Part shown: positions 40,748 to 51,875 of the stretch, in pieces
Position numbering within the stretch: the stretch's first letter is position 1
How the letters are laid out: each line of letters starts with the position of its first letter
From: Phytophthora quininea
Lineage: Eukaryota > Oomycota > Peronosporomycetes > Peronosporales > Peronosporaceae
Reading direction: 5' to 3'
Length of the DNA stretch: 64,000 bases
Assembly (NCBI GenBank): GCA_011947345.1
Contig: JAAVTG010000759.1
Location: 24,496 to 88,495, forward strand
Notes under the pieces: model-generated
The model's database searches: none
What the model saw: only the letters and a program-made list of their open reading frames with translations
What the model was told of the DNA's origin: nothing
Position numbers and translations under genes: made by a program

Positions 40748-43169
40748 CTACGACTGCATAACGTGGAAACGGTTCTGCCCAGACCTTTCTCGCTTGAAAT
40801 CGTATAAAAGTCCGCCGCAATTCAGATCCGCCTCGCACACCCATGTGGGTTCGCCTCCTTCCTTCCACTTGACTTTGAAATCTCTTTGGACACAACCATA
40901 TCGAGTGGCCCTTCCTTCGCGCACATCTAGGATCTGTTCCACTTCGTATTCACCTTGCTCCAATTGATCGGGAACCCAACTATCTTCTGGAAGAAGCTGT
41001 TCGTCAAAATCAAGCCGACGATCTGGCTCCCCACTAACTGGACAAGTGGTCGAGACGGAAATTGTCTTACCAGCTTGAGCTTGAACACGTGGACCAAAGG
41101 ATACAGATTATATGGCGTGCCTTCTGTGACCAACCTTGCCGTATATCGGTTCATCATCTCCTGCACACGGAATGGTCCATGCCACATATGCGCTAACTTC
41201 TTGGCATATCCAGGTTTGACTCGATCCAGGAACAGCCAGACCTGAGAGCCAGCTTCAATCTCGTGTTCATATGCAGTCTCGTTGTTATGCTCAGCTCGCC
41301 CCGCGATCGCGGTGTTGATCGCTTCCAACACTTGTGATCGCGCAGATTTATAGTGGCGCTGAATCTGCATTCGCCACCGCCGTGCGTCGGAACTTTGCCG
41401 TTGCGTGCTACCGACTGCCAGTCCTGCCTCCAGCGTTGATCGCGGATCCCAGCCATGTACGAGATAAAAAGGCGTTTCTCTTCGGACACGGTCGTGAGCA
41501 GTGTTTAACGCGAACGTTAGCCGTTCGGCGTACTCATCCCAGTCCCGCTGGTTGATATCCTCAATATACATCTTGATCGCCCGAGTAATCGTCTGCACCA
41601 TCCGCTTCGCCGATCCGTTGGCTTGGGGCCGGTAGGCTAAGGTTGCCCCATTAAGCAATTGAATGCACGAAATACGTCTGACATAAACCCTGGTTCGCGA
41701 TCATGACGGATAATCTCGCTCGCTCCAAACCTCCGAAACACTGCCTCCTCGTATGCTTCAGCAATCGTCTGAGCCGATCGCGAGGCGTTTGCCTTTACAA
41801 TCACAAACCCAGTGAAGAGATCAACCCACACGATCAGCTCGGTGTTTCCTTTGTACGAGGAGGGAAGCGAGGGGATGTGATCCATGGCAATGACTTGGAA
41901 CGGGTAGGTCGCTACGATGTTCCCTGGCGACTCGCCATGAATCGTGGGGCGCCCCTTACCGGTTTCACAGTCGACACACTCTCCGACGTATCGCTGCACG
42001 CTCTTGTAGATTCCTGGCCAATGAAAATGTTGTCGAACTCGGTGGTATGTCCGACCAATGCCCTGATGTCCACCTTCCAGGCTGGTATGGAAGTGATGCA
42101 GGAGATCATCACGGAGGGTCTCAGGTACGACAATCTTCAGGATCGTGTTGCGATCAGCGATGTTTTCGTCTCCTGGGGAATAATAGTAGAGCAATCCATC
42201 TTCACCCTCTTCGTACCGGTCTGCCAATTTACTACAACGCTTTGCCTCATTTCGGGTGAGATCGTCGACTTCTCCACGCAAATACTTCTTGAGATTCACG
42301 ATCCAGCGTTCCTCATCTTGTGCTGATCGTATCCTGTCAAGACGGAGCCGTTGCACAACTCCTTCTTGAATCACCACCGGGGCCTCCGCCATCGCAGTTG
42401 CACGAGTGGCAGGCGACCTGGTCACAACGGGCGCTATATGCGGTAATTCTCCGTCAGATGACTGGGATCGCGATCCCTCAGCAAGGTCGTTTGGTGATCG
42501 TGCTAGTCGTGTGATAACCTCCGGTAATCGGTTCAAAGCGATCAGGTCGTTCAATAGCTCGTCGTTATTGACACATACCCCGGCTTGACGCTGCAAAGCC
42601 TGTCCAGCGAGGAGATCCGCGCTTGCATTCCAACCTCGCTTGACATGGAAATATTCCTTCTGTGGCCAGGATGCTAAAGCATTCAGGGCGCGTCCTCGCA
42701 GCAGTATCAGTCCTGGCGACTTGCATTCCATTTTCTTCCGTAGCTGGCGGATAACCAAGTTCGAATCTCCACAGATCACCAATCGCTGTACCTTGACATC
42801 ACGGAGCAGATCGCACTCTAGCAGAAGACCACGGTACTCTGCCTCGTTCACAGTAAGATCGCGATCATATTCGGAGGCTGCCCGTTCGATAGTCCATTCT
42901 GGCAGTTTCCACACGACGGCGCTGAAGGCGCCCCCTTCTCGCTTCGACTTTGCCGATCCATCAAAACTAAGTACGTGCAGATTTTCTTCTTCACCCACGA
43001 GAGGACGGGGATGATGCAACCTTGGCTGGGCGCTTCCTGGGTGCAATCGCTTCCAATGCAGCGTCGGTCGACGATCGAGGCACAATACTGGCAGCGACCG
43101 CCTCGAGCATTTCTTCTTCACCTCGATCAGTTTTCTCAATAACGAGTGACCATGCAGATAGCCTGGCAC
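40748..43169 (-). pseudogene. Element A pol part 2: aRNH, integrase, chromodomain
   Basis: The minus frame begins (43169) with a linker, then a second RNase H of the archaeal/plant type. Its four acidic sites are visible: SFDGSAK, LTVNEAEYRGLLLE, CGDSNLVIRQL and WNASADLLAG. The integrase zinc finger follows (HHFHTSLEGGHQGIG, CVDCETGKGRP), then the core with AMDHIPS and IRHDREPGF. A frameshift lies at about 41650. The third catalytic residue, Glu in the related element C (ANGTAE), reads Lys here (ANGSAKRMVQ). The GPY/F-like block WHGPFRVQEMMNRY precedes a chromodomain (YEVEQILDVREGRATRYG, VKWKEGGEPTWVCEADL), ending FHVMQS at 40748. Confidence 0.85.
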
Positions 43170-44766
43170 TCCATTGTGAGAGGCGTCCCTGCAGATTGTG
43201 TGACCGAAATAGCCATGCCAACGTTGTTCGTCTGGTTAACACTCTGACTTTGCGGCCCGCCAGCATCGTGAAGCACTCATCAAGAGCTTGGAGTAGCGCC
43301 AGAATTTCCTTCTCCACTCGATCGTAGCCGATCTCGTTAGGCTTCAATGTCCGACTCGTAAACCTTACGGGCATATAGATGCCGTCGTAAGCTTGGGTCA
43401 GCACTGCCGACACTGCCCAGTTATTGGCATACACAATGATCACCGGTTCTCGATCTGGATCGAAGTGGCGGAGGATCGGGGCCTTTGCGATCTTTCTCTT
43501 GAGCTCTTTGAACGCCGTTATAGCGCGAGATAGCCTCGATTCTTTATCCTCAACTACAAACTCCACACGATCATGATCAGCGACTGGACTTTGGTCACAG
43601 TCGTCGATCGGACCAGGGTCATGACCGGCGATCTTGGGAGCTTCTCGATCACCCTCGCTCTTAGGCAGTTGTGATCTTCTCCATCGGAAATCATCCTCAG
43701 TCAATCCATACAACACAGTAGCGTAAACCGCGAAGTCTTGGATAAATCGATGGTAGCAGTTCAGACTACCAAGGAAAGACTGAAGCGCCTTGAGTGTGTT
43801 GGGGAACTTGATTGTCACTAGTGCCTCTAGATTCTTTGGCTTTGCCGCTAAGCCGTGATGCGACACAGAATGACCCAAATAGTCAACCTTGGCCATGCCC
43901 CAGAAACTCTTCTCGACACTGATCGACAGATTCCACTGAGCACATGCCTCCAGAAGCTTATCCACTTTTTCATACAGATCGTCCCACGATCTTCCGCCGA
44001 TCAGAATGTCGTCGATGTACGATCGCCGACCCAACACGGATCGCTTGTCGGGAGCATCCGCCTCGCCATCAGTGAACACATTTCGGCCAGCGGTTTGAGG
44101 GATTTTAAAGAACCCGTAGAGTGCGTTATCCACCAATCGCTGGTAGATTTGTGGAGCATTCTTCAGGCCGAACGGCATTCTCAGCCATTCGAACAGACCG
44201 AATGGCGTGATGAATGCGGAGATCAGACGCGCGCGATCCGTCATGGGCACGACCCAGAATCCACTGGCCATATCTAGTGAGCAATACCACAGACAGCTCT
44301 CGAGGTCTTCAAGCAGGTCATTGATGAGCGGCATGGGGTAAACCATTAGCCGTGTCAGGCTATTGACGACCCGGTAATCAATGCAGAGTCTGATGTCCAC
44401 GCCATTCTTCTTGACAATGACCACGATCGGCGAAACCCACGGTGACGTTGAAAACCGGATAATTCCAGCGCTGAGAAGGCCCTTCAGTAGTTCAGATACC
44501 TTCTCTCTGAACTGTGGTCGAATCTTTCGCACTCGCTGCGCGACTGGTTTGGCGTCACCTACGTCGATATCGCAGATCACACCGATCGCGGCCGGAGGCA
44601 GAGCGTTGCCCTTTACGATCAAAAGATTACGGCGCTTCCAGACAATACGACGTAGCTTTTCTGTTTGCTCTGGGGTCGGTCCTTCGGACACTGTTGTAGG
44701 TTTCCCAATCTTGATATCCTCCATCATAACCTCCGCTGTGAGGGTCACCTCAGGTAACGTCACCAA
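42991..44766 (-). CDS. Element A reverse transcriptase and degenerate RNase H
   Basis: A single 591-residue open frame. Reverse transcriptase blocks are SPIVVIVKKNGVDIRLCIDY, LDMASGFWVVPMTDRA with the first Asp, MPFGLKNAPQIYQRLV, and the catalytic YIDDILIGG (44005-44030). The gypsy RNase H that follows is recognisable by SRTLKPNEIGYDRVEKEILA and the WLF block. However, the first catalytic Asp (normally T-D-A-S) is Tyr (VYANNWAVSAVL), and the Asp of the T-D-H box is Arg (LTRRTTLAWLF). It is therefore probably only a tether, with RNase H activity supplied by the second domain encoded downstream. The frame overlaps the start of pol part 2. Confidence 0.9.
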   Translation of the reverse strand: MVTLPEVTLTAEVMMEDIKIGKPTTVSEGPTPEQTEKLRRIVWKRRNLLIVKGNALPPAAIGVICDIDVGDAKPVAQRVRKIRPQFREKVSELLKGLLSAGIIRFSTSPWVSPIVVIVKKNGVDIRLCIDYRVVNSLTRLMVYPMPLINDLLEDLESCLWYCSLDMASGFWVVPMTDRARLISAFITPFGLFEWLRMPFGLKNAPQIYQRLVDNALYGFFKIPQTAGRNVFTDGEADAPDKRSVLGRRSYIDDILIGGRSWDDLYEKVDKLLEACAQWNLSISVEKSFWGMAKVDYLGHSVSHHGLAAKPKNLEALVTIKFPNTLKALQSFLGSLNCYHRFIQDFAVYATVLYGLTEDDFRWRRSQLPKSEGDREAPKIAGHDPGPIDDCDQSPVADHDRVEFVVEDKESRLSRAITAFKELKRKIAKAPILRHFDPDREPVIIVYANNWAVSAVLTQAYDGIYMPVRFTSRTLKPNEIGYDRVEKEILALLQALDECFTMLAGRKVRVLTRRTTLAWLFRSHNLQGRLSQWSARLSAWSLVIEKTDRGEEEMLEAVAASIVPRSSTDAALEAIAPRKRPAKVASSPSSRG

Positions 44767-46167
44767 TTTGCGATCAAGATCGTCCGCGAATAGATCTGAT
44801 CCTTCGTGATAATAGACTTCACAATCCTCTCGCTGCCCCCGTCAACATTGGCTGTCACCTTTTGTGATGGACTCGGCGGATCTAGATGATCCGTAAGGTC
44901 CATCGCATCTGCCTGATCAATGATCATCTCTCGATCTTGATCATCGCTCGGAGTCTCCTGGACGTGATCGTCACTCTTGGTCCTCTGGTCAACTCGCACG
45001 ATCTCTCGATCACCTCTTGCTACATCTTGATTCCCATGATCGCGCTTTCTCCGGTCGCGATCACCACCAATGATCTCCTGGACCTGGTCGCGACCGGTGT
45101 TTGTGATCCCCTGATCATAACAACTACTCACCAGTTTTTGACCGCCTATAGTATCTCGAGCCCGATGGCCAGCTATGGCTCCCTGATCTACACCGTCTAT
45201 CCACCGATCGTACACATTACGTTTGATCTTCCTATCGCGATCGGAGCCCGCACCCGCCTGATCATGACGCTCAAGCCCAGACCCTTCACCTTCAGAGGCC
45301 AGATCGTCTGGCCAGTGCTGATCATCGCGGCGTCCCCGACCTTCGTTGAATTACTGTCAGATGCACCAGCAATAGCCACCTTGGCAGGTTGCCGTCGGAG
45401 GATGGCTTTCGGTTCGGGATATTTCGGGCGCTCCGTCATGGGGCCAGTATATTCCTGGGTTTTCAATGAGTCCCTCAGAGACTCGGAGGTTGCTTCAAAC
45501 ACAAGGTTTTGCCATTCCTGATATCTGATCGACCCGACTCGAACAAAGCCGTATTCTCGTGGCAGCTGATCTTCTGATAGCCATATTCCAAGCTTGCATA
45601 TCGTGTCGATCATAACCGGACTGTTGCCGATGTTTGTGACACGAATGTATGTTGGGTGCGCCATTCTCCCATTCGCCACCGTGGTCACCCAATCCTTTCC
45701 TCGGGTAACCCATAACGTCCTCTTTTGCTTCTTGTCAGGGAATACTCGGACATCCCGATCCGCCCCTGCCTCGATCCGGAGTGGCGCCTCAGATGTTATC
45801 ATTCGAACGTTCGCCCCTAAAGCGATCGTCGACCTATCATCTGAATGCGCACTTCGTCAGGAAGGCACACAGACCCATCGCCAGCGTCAAGTCGAATCCC
45901 CGCAGGCACCATATAATCCATTCCCAGGATCGCGTCTTGTCCCGATAGATCACCGATCCATGCCTCGAAGAAATACACTAGATTTCCCGCTAAGGTGATC
46001 TTGATCCGCGCTCTACCGATCGTGTAATACGTCTCGTCGCGAATACCTACACACTCCTGTGTTTTGCTTGTGTCAATTAGGCAGCCTACCTTACGAGCAA
46101 AGGTAGTATCCACTATTGATACCTCGGCGCCAGAATCGAGTAACAGTACAGCTCGACAGTTATCCAA
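44767..46167 (-). pseudogene. Element A aspartic protease and linker
   Basis: Retropepsin from 46167: VLLLDSGAEVSIVDTTFARK with the D-S-G site, then GQDAILGMDYMVPAGIRLD. The frame stops at 45817. A second frame (45802-45197) continues with a conserved linker also found in element C (LWVTRGKDWVTTV, GIWLSEDQLPREYGFVRVGS). A third covers 45215-44760, a charged stretch very rich in Asp, Ile and Arg that mirrors dense GATC repeats. Confidence 0.75.
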
Positions 46168-46463
46168 TTTTCCGTTGATCTTGGCTTGGCGAAACCACTT
46201 CTCCGGTGCGTGATATTTCCAGTACCCCCGTTTTCTCCGGGAAGAAGATCCATCATAGCTATCGGTGGTGATCGCGAGAACTCATCTGCATGCAATCGTA
46301 GACTCACAACTCTTGCGGGATGATCTTGGTTCAGATTACATGTATTATCGACGTGGGGAGATGATCGTCTCCGACTCGATTGTCGCGATCGCAATCCCAC
46401 AAATGCATAAACGTAAACAGAACGCTCGTCTCGTACTGGTTTCCACACCAGCGAGCGATCTAG

Positions 46464-48740
46464 TTTAACATCTTCTCGGCTGTTGGTGGCAACAGTCCGG
46501 CATGTTGCTTGGGGTTGTATCATTGGCGAAGCAGGTTAAAGAACTCTTCCATTGGGCAGTTACCCGGACCGTGCACATCACCGCACACCTTACATACACG
46601 CATGCAACGATCGGAGGGGTGGTGTCCACCGCACTTAGCACACGTGAGAATCTGCCAGCAGTCAGCCTCGGCATGACGTGTAGATCCACAGTGTCGGCAT
46701 GGCGATCGCGGCTGTAGACTATCACGTCGATTTTCACTTTCATGGACTGCACCAGAGCTGATAGGCTGCTCAGCAGCCATACACACTTTAGCGCTATTGT
46801 TTTTATCAAACCGGCCACAGTCAAAGTCTTGATCATAAATCAAATCATCTTGATCCTCGTCACCCTGGCCGCGACCCTCGCCATGGATCGCGTTGTCAGC
46901 CTGGATGGCATGGATCTGCTTAGGTGTCGAAGCCTGAACTCTTTGTCGGTACTTGTTTGAGCCGAAGAGAGACTTCTTCTGGTTGCTCAAGCCCCTCTGT
47001 CGCATGCGCAGCACCTTCTCAAATGAAGCCACATCTGGGATCATCAGCATGGTAAGTTGGATGGCGAGATCTGGATCTTGATCACCTAGAGTCCGCACGA
47101 AATGTTCGATGTGCTCCCGCTTCTGATCTGAGTTGCCCTCCATGGTATGTAGACCTGCTCGAAGCCCAGCGAGGTTTAACCGGTGAAGATACTCTAAAGG
47201 GGTCTCATCCAATCGTTTGGATGCATGGTAGTATCGACTAGCCATAGACACACCTTTCCCGCAGTATTGGATCAAGAACTGTTCTGTCAGCTTGTCCCAC
47301 GAACTTCTCGTTTTGCGCCCCAGCTGCAAGTACCATTGTCGCGCCATGCCTGACATCAGGTCCCCAAATAGTGTACACAGCTCTCCGGGGCTCATTCCAT
47401 CACGTCTCGCTGCCGATCGCACACGATTTAACCATGATCGAGACTTCTCTTCGCTCGAGTCACGCCCACTGAATTCCTTCAGTTCGGAAAAGGCGGACAT
47501 TCGAACGCGCGTCATTGTAGCACCTGCCGTAGCAGTGGCTATAGATTTCGGCTGCGGGACTACGTCCAAATCGAAGAAATCCTCCGGATCGCCGATAGAA
47601 TAGGTTCGGCGATACGATCGCGACTCTGACTCTACTGATTCCATCGTTTCATCTTGATCCTCTGGGACTGGGCCTTTGGCACGGCCATAGCTCCAACCCT
47701 TTGGGCTGTGTAGGATTGCATCATCTTCGTGAAGGCCTTCTCCATGCCGATCGGCGGCGGGGTAGATGCCCACGTCTCGATTGGGGTGTTAGGCCCCAAC
47801 TTGATCGACGAACCTATTCGAAGTCCTTCAGGAGATGTCATGCGTTTTCCACGATCTTCGTAGCTATAGTCTGAATCTTCTGGTGCTGAGGACATAGAAT
47901 GATATTGTGAGGATCCCGAAGATTCATTGGGGGTCGGAAACGCAGCCATATGATCGGGTGACGGCGATCGGTCCGTAATGGCTCCCAGCTTCGTGCAGGA
48001 GCATAAACAACTTGCCGACCGTACGTTTCCATGATGCCAGGTTCCATTCGTACACTTTCTCCATCTCAAACACTCCTAGAACGTAGCCACCTTCTCTCAG
48101 CAAGTTGAAAGTGGCTTGTGCAGCCTGTCGGACAGTCTTCAGTCGAACCAGATCAGGATCGTTGACGGGTCCAGTCAATTGACTTAGCAATCGAGGCTTG
48201 AGCAGCTTTAGAATCGCATTTGTAGTCATCAATCGCGACAATTCAGCCAAGATCAACCCGCGGTCGAGATCAGCGGACGTCAGCAGTCGCCCCGAGTCCT
48301 TGTTAGTCGGTTTAGAGCCAGGACCCCATCATCAGATCCTGGAGCACGCAGCTGATTTTTGCAACCTTGCGTTTAGCTAGCTTCTTCGGCTTCTTCTCTC
48401 CCGGCTGTTTATCCTCCATGATCGGCCTGGTGCTGAATTTCACAGGACGCTGTCCTGCTGGGCCACCGTCTTCCGGGGGCCCATGGCGGCTCCAGACGGA
48501 GCCACATTGGGGACGGCGAACATCTTTTCGTACGCCTCTTCTTCATCATCACCTGCCTCTCGGCCTGTAGCGGACGTCCCTCAGAGTCCGCTGACGCGGG
48601 GATCTCGTATCTGCGAGCTCGGATATCGCCGACAAACCCTTGATCGGTGATGCTCGCGCCTCTTGTCCCTGTCCGGTGCACATACTTTCTCCTTCTGGAC
48701 AAGCAGTCCCGGGTCGCGGCACCATTGTGGTGGAGCGCAC
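46464..48740 (-). pseudogene. Element A gag, frameshifted N-terminus
   Basis: Gag probably starts at the ATG overlapping the primer-binding site (48725-48723, MVPRPGTACPEGESM). The N-terminal third is split over frames, with KQPGEKKPKKLAKRKVAK (about 48410) and LKLLKPRLLSQLTGPVNDP (48200). The central and C-terminal parts are one frame, 47773-46520: FSELKEFSGRDSSEEKSRSW, WYLQLGRKTRSSWDKLTEQF and EYLHRLNLAGLRAGLHTM. Three zinc-knuckle-like Cys blocks close it (CRHCGSTRHAEADCW, CAKCGGHHPSDRC, CKVCGDVHGPGNC). This is a capsid/nucleocapsid protein. Confidence 0.75.
48706..48724 (-). promoter_or_regulatory. Element A primer-binding site
   Basis: One base after the 5' LTR the minus strand reads TGGTGCCGCGACCCGGGAC. 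TGG would pair with a tRNA CCA end, and element C has a related site at the same place. The tRNA species is not identified. Confidence 0.65.
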
Positions 48741-49654
48741 GTCAAAAGTTCGCGATCACGGTCCGATCGCCGAGCTTCGGGCGAGTTTCCAGAGCACAAA
48801 GCGACGTCGCCTTCTTCTTCTTGGAACGTCGCGTTTCCCCGGGGCTTGCACTGACGTAATTCCGATGGGAGGTAGCGTTGTTGACAGGGGTTGACTTGAA
48901 ATCGTAAGTCTTGAGGTCTTGGTTGGTGATCGCGCGGGGATTAGCTTCTCACGCAGTCGGTTGTTGTTTCCTTCCTCTTTGTCTTGTCCTCGGTTGCGCC
49001 GGATCCTATCGTTTACCTCTGCGCACCGGCAATCTTCTCCCCACTCGTCTACTTAACCCCTATCGCTTGGTTAGGTAGATCGTGGTCTCTTCCGCCGTCG
49101 ATCGTTGGGCCCTTTGCCTTGCCTCGCGTCGACGGTTTTCGGTTTATAGTGCCGTTCTCGTGACACTCTGGGTTGGGTTGAGCACGCGGAACCTCGCTGC
49201 AGCGCCACGTATCGCCGCTATCCTTGGCGATCGGGGTCGATTCTTCTACAGAGGTAGTCCTTGAGCACGGAGTAGCGAACTTGGCTTCTTGGAGAACAAC
49301 GGCGTGTTACTTGGCTTATCTACTTCGATGCAAATTGCGAACTGACTACTCTACCCCTTCGTACTTCATGTCTACTCCGCGGTCCATCTACCAGCTGCTC
49401 AGGCACTCTCCTTCTCACTTTTCTATTCCCGATCATCTTGCGATCAGCGATCAGGATCTCGGTGATCGATCCTATGGTGATCGGCGATCGAGATTCCGGT
49501 GGTCGACACTAGCGATCAGCGGTCAGGGTTCCTGTGGTCAACGATCTTCGCGATCCGGCGATCGTACTTAATATGGCAATCCCACTTAAAGCGGCGATCG
49601 TACTTAAGTGGATATCCCCTGAACTTCCGTCACTCTCAAACTCGCTTCACCACA
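48726..49654 (-). repeat. Element A, 5' LTR (929 bp)
   Basis: Upstream LTR in element orientation; about 98.5 percent identical to the 3' LTR by eye. It is flanked by target duplication CATG on the right. Confidence 0.95.
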
Positions 49655-50916
49655 CATGCACTGCATTGTGTAATGCAAACTCGACAAGCGGGAGCATAGC
49701 GATCCATCGCCTCGGAGTTCAGCGTACACGCTGCGCAAGACGTCCTCGACGATGTGATTGACGCGTTCGGTCTGACCGTCGGTCTGCGGATGCTCCGCTG
49801 TGGACATGTCCAGTCGTGTGCCTAACACCTTCAAGACGGACGTCCAGAACTTCCCCGTGAAGCGCGGATCACGATCCGAGACGATCGTCTCCGGTAGCCC
49901 ATGCTGCCGAAAGACTCGATCGATGAACAGCGAGGCTGTACCCTCTCCATCAATGGAGTCCGGCACTGCCGCTAAGTGAACCATCTTGCTCAATCGGTCA
50001 ACAAAGACCACAATGCCCGTGTTGCCTGCCGAGTCCTTCGGCAGGCCAAACACAAAATCCATACTCATGGACTGCCAACACCCGCTGGGTAGTGGAAAGC
50101 TCGCCAGCGGTGCCGCCGCATGCAGCGCGGGTTTGACCCGTTGACACGTCTCACATGTGCGCACATATGTGCTGACCCACTTGTACAGCTTGGGCCACCA
50201 GAACATGGAGCTCACTGAGCTGTAGGTCTTCTCGCGGCCAAGATGGCCGCTCGTGGGAGCGTCGTGAGCCTCATAAAGTATCCGATACTTGAGGTCCTCA
50301 TCATGAGGCACCACGACACGTGGAGGGTCGCCAGGACCCGTGCTGTAATACAGCAGGCCACCATCGCAAGTGTAGCGATGCAGCCTCGCGCGCAATCGCC
50401 CAGACATTTCTGTCTTCGAGTCTTTAAACTCCTCGCTACCCAGAGCGCGCAGCAATGCGACGCAGGACTCGTCCTGTGCATACGCTGATCGGATCAAATC
50501 CGTCACCGACGACGTCACCATCGTGACATGAGAAAGCTCATAGTCCGGCCGGCGCGACAGCGCATCGGCCAGGACGTTCTGCCTGCCAGGCTTGTACTTC
50601 ACCTCGAAGTTATACTCCGCAAAGAAGGAGAACCAGCGGGCCATTCTCTACGAGAGGTGAGGCGACTGTGTCGCAGTGCGTAGTGACGCATGATCCGTGA
50701 AGATCACGAACGGCTTAGAGCCGAGCAGGTGCACCCTGAACTTGACGAGAGCATACTTCATCGCAAGTAGCTCTTTGTCGTGAACTGGGTAGTTCTTCTC
50801 CGCAGCTTTAAGCTGACGAGACTCAAACGCGATCACGCATTTGAGTCTCGTCACCCCTCGGCGTCCGCTTGAAGCAAAGCGCAGCCGATGGCAAAATCGG
50901 AGGCGTCACACGACGC
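49655..50916 (-). pseudogene. Host chromovirus: RNase H and integrase
   Basis: On the minus strand, from 50916: RNase H with SCDASDFAIGC, RQLKAAEKNYPVHDKELLAM and TDHASLRTATQSPHLS, then a TAG at 50645-50647 (element D has Gln here). An open frame of more than 330 codons follows: KYKPGRQNVLADALSRRP, the zinc-finger block HDAPTSGHLGREKT and TCETCQRVKP, then the integrase core with SMDFVFGLP, IVSDRDPRFTGKFW and PQTDGQTERVN, so all three catalytic residues are present. The gene continues at 36932, beyond element A. Its upstream reverse transcriptase is absent because element C begins at 50917. Confidence 0.9.
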
Positions 50917-51875
50917 TGTGGTAAAGCCGTACCAACAAATGAGGGTACGAATAAGATCTGATCCCAAAATCCAGTTCAAGCTGAAGATCGAGGATCAATA
51001 TTCAAGATCAATTGAGGTGGACCTAGATTGTGATCTAGACTCAGATCTCGATCTTGACCCAGGTCAGAAATATTGCTGACGCCGGATCACTATTCTACGA
51101 TCTTGAAACAGGTAATCTCGATCTTAGGATCGGATGATCTTGATCTCGAAGAATACCTACCACATCTCGGGAATGAAGACAAGCGGTACTTTAATCCTGA
51201 TCTTGTGATCTCGGTCTTGCGCGATAGATGCGGGGTGATCTCTATTGATCTGTGCCAAAGGAGCCAATCTACGTAGCAGGAAAGAATGCAGTTCAAGGTA
51301 TCCAGGAGGGGTACAGAAATACTTGTCGAGGTACGCCAGACGGAAGCTCGTAGGAAAGTCTGGGCACGGGAAACTACACTGGCCCACCCAAGACAAGAAG
51401 ACGCGGCCCTGCCACGGAAGTGCTGTGGATACTGGATAGCTTGGCCAGTCTCCATCGACTCTCAGCTCAAGCCCCCCTCCGCTACCCTCCGCTAAAGGAA
51501 GCGGCAAGCTACTGGAAAGGAACAAGGCCATCACACCGCGCGAAGGCAAGCCCAGGGCCTAAAAGACACTTAGCCCGTCGACCCGTGATCTCGAGAGACT
51601 TGATTACAGTTGACAACCCCATCCGGCGCTGCGTGAAGATTTCCGCGCAGTGACCAAGGCCAATCATCTTGCCAAGAAGGTTCGACTTGACCAAGCCGCA
51701 TACCTCCCTCAAGTCATCTAAGGAGGGCGACCTGCCCCACCGACGTCGGTAGACAAGGTGAGCCGCATTCGGCATTCTACGGATATCGGAGTACCCCTCC
51801 GTTAGTCAGTAGTCTCGGGCACCGTGTGCAAGTGTACCGTGCGATCAGCAATTTTCGTATATCCACTCCGCCACA
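50917..51875 (+). repeat. Element C, 5' LTR (about 959 bp)
   Basis: The start is set by the abrupt end of the chromovirus RNase H at 50916, and the end by CCACA followed by A and the primer-binding site, exactly as in element A. The last 130 bp align with the 3' LTR around CACGGATATCGAGACCCCCTC, at perhaps 65 percent. Confidence 0.65.

Larger units (their letters stand above)
36933..49654 (-). mobile_element. Ty3/gypsy element A, 12.7 kb, with antisense ORF
   Basis: LTRs at 36933-37862 and 48726-49654 start TGTGGTG and end CCACA on either strand and differ at about 14 positions by eye (roughly 1.5 percent). A 4-bp duplication CATG flanks the element (36929-36932, 49655-49658). Removing it joins ALHNAVH to ASTGFTPFYV in the chromovirus integrase without a base lost. 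Gag-pol is on the minus strand; an extra long ORF lies on the plus strand between pol and the 3' LTR. The whole element is strongly enriched in GATC. Confidence 0.95.
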
